From assembly GCA_900554165.1 (NCBI GenBank), contig USGR01000017.1, forward strand, positions 1 through 10,937: DNA of 10,937 nucleotides, given 5' to 3'. The stretch is from an uncultured Oscillospiraceae bacterium. Its GTDB lineage: Bacteria > Bacillota_A > Clostridia > Oscillospirales > Acutalibacteraceae. The notes beneath the pieces are model-generated. The model was not told where the DNA came from. It did not search any database and saw nothing but the letters and a program-made list of their open reading frames with translations. This document shows, in pieces, positions 6,562-10,937 of this stretch. A program made the position numbers and the translations under genes. Position 1 is the first letter of the stretch; every line of letters starts with the position of its first letter.

Positions 6562-8475
6562 GTGTATCAGGCGCTTTACAGGAAATACCGGCCAAAGCTT
6601 TTTTCAGATGTAGCCGGACAGGAGCATGTAACAAAGGTGCTCAGCCGTCAGGTAGAAGAGGGCCGAATTTCGCATGCGTATCTTTTTACCGGCTCACGCG
6701 GCACCGGAAAAACCACCTGCGCCAAAATACTCGCAAAGGCCATAAACTGCCTTAATCCGACAAATGGGCAGCCCTGCTGCGAATGCGAAATGTGCCGCCA
6801 GATTGAGAGTGAGCAGCAGACGGATGTGGTGGAAATAGATGCCGCCTCCAACAACAGCGTGGAAAATATACGCGATTTGCGCAGCAAGATAGTATATACT
6901 CCGGCAGCGGCTAAGTACAGAGTTTATATTATTGACGAGGTTCATATGCTCTCAACCGGCGCATTCAACGCGCTTCTTAAGACGCTGGAGGAACCGCCGG
7001 AGTATGTGGTGTTTATTTTAGCCACAACAGAAATCCACAAGCTCCCGGCGACGATATTGTCGCGCTGCCAGCGGTTTGATTTTCGCCGGCTTTCACCGGA
7101 GGTCATAGCCGAGCGCGTTAAATATGTGTGCAGCAGTGAAAATTTGCAGATAACGGACGACGCGGCGATACTCATAGGCCGGCTGGCCGACGGCGCGCTG
7201 AGAGATGCGCTGTCGCTGCTGGATGTATGCGCTGCAAAAAGCGATAATATAGACGAGGCGTTGGTTATAGGTTCCGCCGGCATAGTCGGCAAAGAGCAGA
7301 TGTATAAAATTGCCGAAAGCTTTATCGCGGGAGATACCAAAAAAGCGCTGGAAACCATAAATTTACTTTATCAAAGCTCGCACGACATGCAGCGGCTGTG
7401 TTCGGAGCTTATGTCTTACTATCGGGACTTGATGGTCGCGGCGTCGGTGAAAGACTGCGGCGGGCTGATTACGGCATCGTCGTCTGAGCTTGGCCAGATT
7501 GAACATCAGGCCAAAGCGGCGGGACTAAATAATATTATGCAGACAATGTCTGTGCTGAAAAACACGCTGGAATCTTTCAGGCGCTCGGGGGCGTCGCCCC
7601 TGACGCAGATGGAGATGGCTGTCGTAGACATCTGCAGCAAGATTTCTTATGCGCATGATGCGCAGCCGTATGCTGCGGCTTCAAGTGCGGCAAGGCAAGG
7701 AACGGAAGCAGCGGTATCAGCAAATAATGTTCAGGACAGCGGCGCCATAAATAAGGCGTCCGGCGCTGGACATGGCGAGCCGGGCGCAAAGGGACAGAAT
7801 ATTTTGTCTGGTACTATAGTGAAAGACACAGTGCGGAACGCGGAGGCGGACGACCGTCCGCCGTGGATATCAGCGGGTGAGGCGGCAGCATTTAATGCTC
7901 AGCCACAAAATAAGAGCGCTGATTTAAATATATCTCACGCCAATGCCGTCGCTGACGGCAGCGTTATGGGCAATAGTACCGAAGTGAATGGCAGAAAAGG
8001 CGCCGATAATAAATCAGCAGCATATGGATACGGCGACATACCATTGCCCGACGATTCCGATGCGCCGCCCGACACAGCGGGCGCAGGAAGCGCCGGCATG
8101 GGCGGTGCGGCCTTATATGATGAGCAAGCGGAAAATCCACCGCTTCCCGACGGGGTTGAGGTATGCACTAAATGGCCGGAGATTATGGACGCATTAGCTT
8201 CTAAAAACCGCGCGATGTATGCGGTGCTTATGGGCTCGAAAGCATATATAAAGGGTGATTTGCTGCTTATAGATGCGAAAAATTCCCTTTTTAGGGACAT
8301 GATAAAAACTGAAACAAGGCATCGCAGCGATATACGGGCAGCGGCGGAAAAAGTGCTCGGTGTAAAATATCGGCTGGGTCCATTTAACGCAAACAACAGT
8401 GCAAATACGGCTGTTTCTGACCCGCTTGATAAGCTTAGCGGGCGACTTAAGCAGGCAGGCTTTGATGTAAAATAA
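6562..8475 (+). CDS. dnaX: DNA polymerase III subunit tau/gamma
   Basis: DnaX is the ATPase of the clamp loader that places the beta clamp on DNA and, as tau, links loader and polymerase. The 637 aa begin MYQALYRKYRPK, the canonical start of the family, from a GTG preceded by GGGGGTGG. Walker A is GSRGTGKT (44-51). The zinc module has C63, C72, C75 and C78. Walker B is VYIIDEVH (121-128), sensor 1 and the SRC finger are ATTEIHKLPATILSRC (154-169), and the sensor 2 region is GALRDALSLLD. Residues about 370-530 form an Ala/Gly/Asp-rich low-complexity linker. A folded C-terminal domain resumes near 535 (VCTKWPEIMDAL) and is probably the polymerase-binding tau part. No good frameshift heptamer for a gamma product was found near the linker. 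A strong terminator lies just upstream, so expression needs read-through or a hidden promoter. Confidence 0.96.
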   Translation: MYQALYRKYRPKLFSDVAGQEHVTKVLSRQVEEGRISHAYLFTGSRGTGKTTCAKILAKAINCLNPTNGQPCCECEMCRQIESEQQTDVVEIDAASNNSVENIRDLRSKIVYTPAAAKYRVYIIDEVHMLSTGAFNALLKTLEEPPEYVVFILATTEIHKLPATILSRCQRFDFRRLSPEVIAERVKYVCSSENLQITDDAAILIGRLADGALRDALSLLDVCAAKSDNIDEALVIGSAGIVGKEQMYKIAESFIAGDTKKALETINLLYQSSHDMQRLCSELMSYYRDLMVAASVKDCGGLITASSSELGQIEHQAKAAGLNNIMQTMSVLKNTLESFRRSGASPLTQMEMAVVDICSKISYAHDAQPYAAASSAARQGTEAAVSANNVQDSGAINKASGAGHGEPGAKGQNILSGTIVKDTVRNAEADDRPPWISAGEAAAFNAQPQNKSADLNISHANAVADGSVMGNSTEVNGRKGADNKSAAYGYGDIPLPDDSDAPPDTAGAGSAGMGGAALYDEQAENPPLPDGVEVCTKWPEIMDALASKNRAMYAVLMGSKAYIKGDLLLIDAKNSLFRDMIKTETRHRSDIRAAAEKVLGVKYRLGPFNANNSANTAVSDPLDKLSGRLKQAGFDVK

Positions 8476-8495
8476 ATAATTTGGAGTGATAAAAT

Positions 8496-8843
8496 ATGAA
8501 GGCAAGGTTACCTAAGGGCATGGGCGGCGGAATGAACAACATGCTTCAGCGAGCGCAGAAGATGCAGGAAGATATGGCGAATAAGCAGGCGGAACTGGAG
8601 CAGCGTGAATATACTGCCAGCTCGGGCGGCGGAATGGTTGAGGCGGTAGTAGACGGCAAGCATATGATTAAATCGCTTAAAATCAATCCTGAGGCGGTCG
8701 ACCCGGAGGATACGGAAATGCTTGAGGATCTTATTATTGCCGCTGTAAACGAAGCTGTAAGAGAAGCGGAGGCCGTATCAGAAGAAGAACTCGGCAAAAT
8801 TACCGCCGGTCTTAATATACCTGGAATGCCAGGCATGTTTTAA
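8496..8843 (+). CDS. ebfC: YbaB/EbfC family nucleoid-associated DNA-binding protein
   Basis: Small dimeric DNA-binding protein of the YbaB/EbfC family, thought to bind the nucleoid as a tweezer-like dimer. The 115 aa show a Met/Gly-rich N-terminus (KGMGGGMNNMLQRAQKMQ), a long helix with Q/E-rich spacing, the family block VEAVVDGKHMIKSLKINPE (about 49-67), the D-x-E-M-L-E-D-L-I-I-AAVNEA helix (about 72-88) and the closing GLNIPGMPGMF. It follows dnaX by 20 bp with GGAGTGA before the ATG, so it is co-transcribed. The dnaX-ebfC-recR order is conserved in Firmicutes and Proteobacteria. Its connection with replication or recombination is inferred from that order. Confidence 0.95.
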   Translation: MKARLPKGMGGGMNNMLQRAQKMQEDMANKQAELEQREYTASSGGGMVEAVVDGKHMIKSLKINPEAVDPEDTEMLEDLIIAAVNEAVREAEAVSEEELGKITAGLNIPGMPGMF

Positions 8844-9095
8844 TTATTGCTGCAAATCGAATGTATGCATATCAATGATGTAAAGATTTGTTGCATTACA
8901 TGTATTTTAACCTAATACGTTGTCTTTTACTGTATATAACTGTAAAAATCGACGTGAATGGTTTATAATATAAAGTTAAATATCTTTACTTAAATTTATG
9001 CATTTGACTGCTTTGAAATTTTAATTTTAATTAAAACCGAGATAACGACAAAATATTTTAGGAGCATATATTACAATAATAGCGGAGGAATTAAG
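8844..9095 (+). other. 252-bp ebfC-recR spacer with possible promoter and hairpin
   Basis: No reading frame is supported here. CAAATC (8853-8858) can pair with GATTTG (8885-8890). The overlapping TGTATGCA and TGCATTACA (about 8862-8869 and 8892-8900) can form an alternative, bulged stem. No T-run follows, so this is not an intrinsic terminator. Promoter-like elements are TATAAT at 8964-8969 with a poor -35 (TGTAAA, 8941-8946), and TTGACT (9004-9009) with TTAATT (9027-9032) at 17 bp. One of them may drive recR independently. Confidence 0.4.
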
Positions 9096-9698
9096 ATGGC
9101 ATATACCGTTCCGGCCATGAGCAATTTAACAGATCAGTTTGCGCGTCTGCCGGGAATAGGACGAAAGACGGCGGCGCGGCTGGCATATTACATAATAAAT
9201 CTGCCGGACGGCGAAGCGGAAAAGTTTGCATCGGCGATTTTAGAGGCGCGGCAAAAAATAAACTACTGCGAAATCTGCCAGAATATAACGGAAAACAGCA
9301 AGTGCACCATATGCTCCGATGACAAGCGCGATAAAAGCACGATATGTGTTGTTGAGGATTCTCAGGATGTAGCGGCGTTTGAGCGCACGCATGAATATGA
9401 CGGGCTTTATCATGTGCTGCACGGCGTAATTTCTCCGCTCGACGGCGTAGGCCCTGAGCAGCTGAGGATAAAGGAGCTTATAGCCCGTCTTAATAATCCG
9501 GATGTAAAAGAAATAATAATGGCGACAAACCCCACCGTAGAGGGTGAAGCGACGGCGTCGTATATTTCACGGCTGATAAAGCCGTTTGGAATAAAAGTCA
9601 CGCGGCTGGCTTACGGCATACCAGTTGGAGGCGACCTTGAGTATGCAGATGAAGTTACTCTTTCCCGCGCGCTTGAGGGAAGAAGTGAGATTATCTAA
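9096..9698 (+). CDS. recR: recombination mediator RecR
   Basis: RecR works with RecO (and RecF) to load RecA on gapped DNA covered by single-strand binding protein. The 200 aa match the family length. A helix-hairpin-helix is seen at about 12-35 ([13 protein letters not shown]). A four-Cys zinc module has C58, C61, C70 and C73 (CEIC and CTIC). A Toprim domain runs from about 81 to 176 with [18 protein letters not shown] and the closing [18 protein letters not shown]. The protein ends [13 protein letters not shown], typical of RecR. The ATG has GGAGGAATTAAG just before it. In many relatives recR follows ebfC within a few bases; here a 252-bp gap intervenes. The GtrA-like gene overlaps its 3' end. 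Confidence 0.97.
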   Translation: MAYTVPAMSNLTDQFARLPGIGRKTAARLAYYIINLPDGEAEKFASAILEARQKINYCEICQNITENSKCTICSDDKRDKSTICVVEDSQDVAAFERTHEYDGLYHVLHGVISPLDGVGPEQLRIKELIARLNNPDVKEIIMATNPTVEGEATASYISRLIKPFGIKVTRLAYGIPVGGDLEYADEVTLSRALEGRSEII

Positions 9699-10119
9699 AA
9701 TAAAGGAGAATTACTTTACTCCGCAAGGGGCAGTAAAGCTTTTAAAGCTTTCGCTTCGCGGAGTAGTTAAGCTTGTCGTTGAGGGCGGATCCTTTGTTGC
9801 CCAGAGCTATTTGGGACTGCCTAGGGAAATATCGCAGATTGTATCTCAGGCGCTGGGAATTACCAGCAGTTTTGTTTTAAACAGCAATTTTTCTTTTAAA
9901 AACGAGCGGCTGTTCAGCGTTAAATTTGCAAAATTTATCGCAGTAAAAATGATTTCAATGGCGGCCGGCGTTATCTTTATGACTGTGATAGGACGCACGC
10001 TGTTTAAAACCGATAATATGAGAAGTGATATACTTGCAAAAGCGGTGGTTATGGCGCTTACTGGTATAATAAGCATTTGCGGAAATACATTTTTTGTTTT
10101 TAAGGATAAAAGCGAATGA
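9685..10119 (+). CDS. GtrA-like small membrane protein
   Basis: The 144-aa product fits the GtrA/DPMS-type family, membrane proteins of usually 120-150 aa with four helices, thought to help move lipid-linked sugars in cell-surface polysaccharide pathways. Two typical half-repeats are visible: a hydrophobic stretch ending [15 protein letters not shown] and a second ending [14 protein letters not shown], like the N-S-F-x-x-N-x-x-W-x-F-K pattern of GtrA. Hydrophobic segments lie around [52 protein letters not shown] and [14 protein letters not shown]. The start is uncertain. GTG at 9685 is chosen because GAGGG lies 5 nt before it and it overlaps recR by only 14 nt. ATG at 9643 or 9649, or TTG at 9625, would overlap more. 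No partner glycosyltransferase is nearby, so the substrate is unknown. Confidence 0.7.
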   Translation: MRLSKIKENYFTPQGAVKLLKLSLRGVVKLVVEGGSFVAQSYLGLPREISQIVSQALGITSSFVLNSNFSFKNERLFSVKFAKFIAVKMISMAAGVIFMTVIGRTLFKTDNMRSDILAKAVVMALTGIISICGNTFFVFKDKSE

Positions 10120-10167
10120 CGCTTATGTTATTTTAATTGCTCATTAAAAATCGATAAAGAAAATAGC

Positions 10168-10200
10168 AAATAAGAGTCGTAGAAAAACGAGGACTTATTT
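10168..10200 (+). other. hairpin downstream of the GtrA-like gene, weak terminator candidate
   Basis: AAATAAG(AG)TC (10168-10178) pairs with GACTTATTT (10192-10200) in a 9-bp, AT-rich stem with a 2-nt bulge and a 13-nt loop. It lies about 50 bp after the stop codon and is followed by ATAGC rather than a T-run, so termination would be inefficient. Confidence 0.3.
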
Positions 10201-10246
10201 ATAGCTTGCACAAAATTTAAAATATACGAAGATGTGATATATGTTA

Positions 10247-10274
10247 TTGACAATTTTGGCGGCGGTGATATAAT
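10247..10274 (+). promoter_or_regulatory. smpB promoter with extended -10
   Basis: Perfect TTGACA (10247-10252) and TATAAT (10269-10274) are 16 bp apart, and TGA directly before the -10 makes an extended -10 element (TGnTATAAT). The expected start is near 10281, giving a leader of about 27 nt. The spacer is GC-rich (GGCGGCGG). Confidence 0.85.
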
Positions 10275-10307
10275 AATTTTCCCGCGTGCAGAATTTAATA
10301 GGAGAGG

Positions 10308-10781
10308 ATGAAGCGGTTGGACAGAGAAAGCATAAAAGTAATAGCGAAGAACAAGAAAGCATATCACGACTACTTCATTCAAGAGAGCATGGAAGCGGGA
10401 ATAGAGCTCTGCGGCACAGAAGTTAAATCAATACGCGGCGGCGGTGTAAATTTAAAAGATTCGTGGTGCAGCGTAGTAAAGGGCGAACTGATAGTAAACG
10501 GCATGCACATAAGTCCCTATGAGCAGGGTAATATATTCAACAGGGACCCGTATCGTCCGCGACGGTTGCTTATGCATAAAAAGGAAATCTTGAAGCTTTT
10601 CGGCACATTAAAGCAGGAGGGGCTCTCGCTCATACCGCTGTCGATTTATTTTAAAGGCTCGCTCGTCAAGCTGGAGGTAGGCCTTTGCAAGGGCAAGAAG
10701 CTTTACGACAAGCGCGCCGTTATGGCGGAAAAATCTGCTAAGCGCGATATTGACAGGTCGCTTAAAGAGCGCAACCGATAA
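10308..10781 (+). CDS. smpB: SsrA (tmRNA)-binding protein SmpB
   Basis: SmpB binds tmRNA and brings it to stalled ribosomes for trans-translation. The 157 aa contain the family blocks in order: [17 protein letters not shown] (about 10-26), [24 protein letters not shown] (about 29-52), the HISPYEQGN segment, [12 protein letters not shown] (about 83-94), [29 protein letters not shown], and the basic tail ([16 protein letters not shown]) that enters the mRNA channel. At the ATG (10308) GGAG is only 3 nt away, which is tight. A TTG at 10317 in frame has GGAGAGG at better spacing, so the true start may be three codons later. The ATG is kept by convention. It has its own strong promoter and is followed 12 bp later by the next gene. 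The tmRNA gene itself is not in the window. Confidence 0.96.
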   Translation: MKRLDRESIKVIAKNKKAYHDYFIQESMEAGIELCGTEVKSIRGGGVNLKDSWCSVVKGELIVNGMHISPYEQGNIFNRDPYRPRRLLMHKKEILKLFGTLKQEGLSLIPLSIYFKGSLVKLEVGLCKGKKLYDKRAVMAEKSAKRDIDRSLKERNR

Positions 10782-10793
10782 AGGAGGAATTAT

Positions 10794-10937
10794 ATGCTCT
10801 GTAAAACGGTTGACATAAATTTTGATTATAAGAGGCTTAACATCGACAACGGCGGCTATAAGCCGACGCTTTCGGTTATACTGCCGGACAATTGCGCAAG
10901 GCTGTATGGCGGCAGAAAATATCCGATGGTTGTAATA
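10794..10937 (+). CDS. alpha/beta hydrolase, N-terminal part (3' truncated by window)
   Basis: Forty-eight codons run open to the window edge from an ATG with AAAGGAGG 6 nt upstream, in a ribosome binding site that overlaps the smpB stop codon. The peptide contains GGYKPTLSVILPDN and, near the edge, RKYPMVVI. That is the usual N-terminal strand pair of alpha/beta hydrolases of the acetyl-xylan esterase / BD-FAE-like kind, in which a P-x-V-(V/I)-I strand leads into the oxyanion-hole C-P-G-G-G-Y-type loop. That loop and the catalytic Ser, Asp and His lie beyond the window, so the call is tentative. No signal peptide is seen, suggesting a cytoplasmic enzyme. Close spacing to smpB implies co-transcription. 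Confidence 0.55.
   Translation, partial: MLCKTVDINFDYKRLNIDNGGYKPTLSVILPDNCARLYGGRKYPMVVI

Noticed and set aside
6528..6755. Open frame overlapping the SRP terminator and dnaX start
   Set aside because: It begins inside the terminator hairpin, has no ribosome binding site and is an out-of-frame reading of dnaX.
7339..7345. A6G run in dnaX as a programmed frameshift site for a gamma product
   Set aside because: The reading frame is ACC AAA AAA GCG, so it does not form the A-AAA-AAG heptamer in the right phase, and it lies near codon 260, before the clamp-loader core ends, so a truncated product would lack domain III.
9018..9036. ATTTTA-type short tandem repeat
   Set aside because: There are only about three imperfect units in AT-rich DNA; this is expected by chance and not a repeat array.

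Overview
The window reads as a chromosomal segment of a low-to-moderate GC Gram-positive bacterium of the class Clostridia. The evidence is the gene order SRP RNA - dnaX - ebfC - recR (the arrangement known from Bacillus and relatives), a clostridial-type stand-alone rpsD, strong AGGAGG-like ribosome binding sites, TTGACA/TATAAT promoters, U-rich intrinsic terminators, and a short MetH whose reactivation domain is a separate gene. No insertion sequence, phage gene, CRISPR array, tRNA or 16S/23S/5S rRNA gene was seen. The content is mostly housekeeping.

Left part (1-4570): the 3' end of an SGNH/GDSL-type hydrolase gene on the + strand meets a methionine operon on the - strand across a bidirectional terminator. 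The operon reads metF, then a MetH reactivation-domain protein, then metH. MetF makes 5-methyl-tetrahydrofolate. MetH moves the methyl group to homocysteine through cobalamin. The middle protein probably re-methylates cobalamin that has become oxidised, a job done in E. coli by the C-terminal domain of MetH itself. A near-consensus promoter precedes metF. Its leader is only about 57 nt, with no room for a SAM riboswitch or T-box.

Middle (4571-6310): a small histidine phosphatase gene runs divergently from the met operon. Then comes rpsD (ribosomal protein S4) on the - strand, with its own terminator, one or two promoters and a leader of about 107 nt that may carry S4 autoregulation. A very AT-rich segment of about 200 bp separates the rpsD promoters from the rightward promoter of the SRP RNA.

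Right part (6283-10937): everything is on the + strand. It comprises SRP RNA with its own terminator, dnaX (DNA polymerase III tau/gamma), ebfC (YbaB nucleoid protein), a 252 bp gap, recR (recombination mediator), a GtrA-like small membrane protein overlapping recR, smpB (trans-translation) behind an extended -10 promoter, and the first 48 codons of an alpha/beta hydrolase.

No clearly new system is visible. The points most worth a second look are the Cys-rich tail of the MetH reactivation protein, the unusual 5' region of the SRP RNA, the terminator placed just before dnaX, and the start of the GtrA-like gene.
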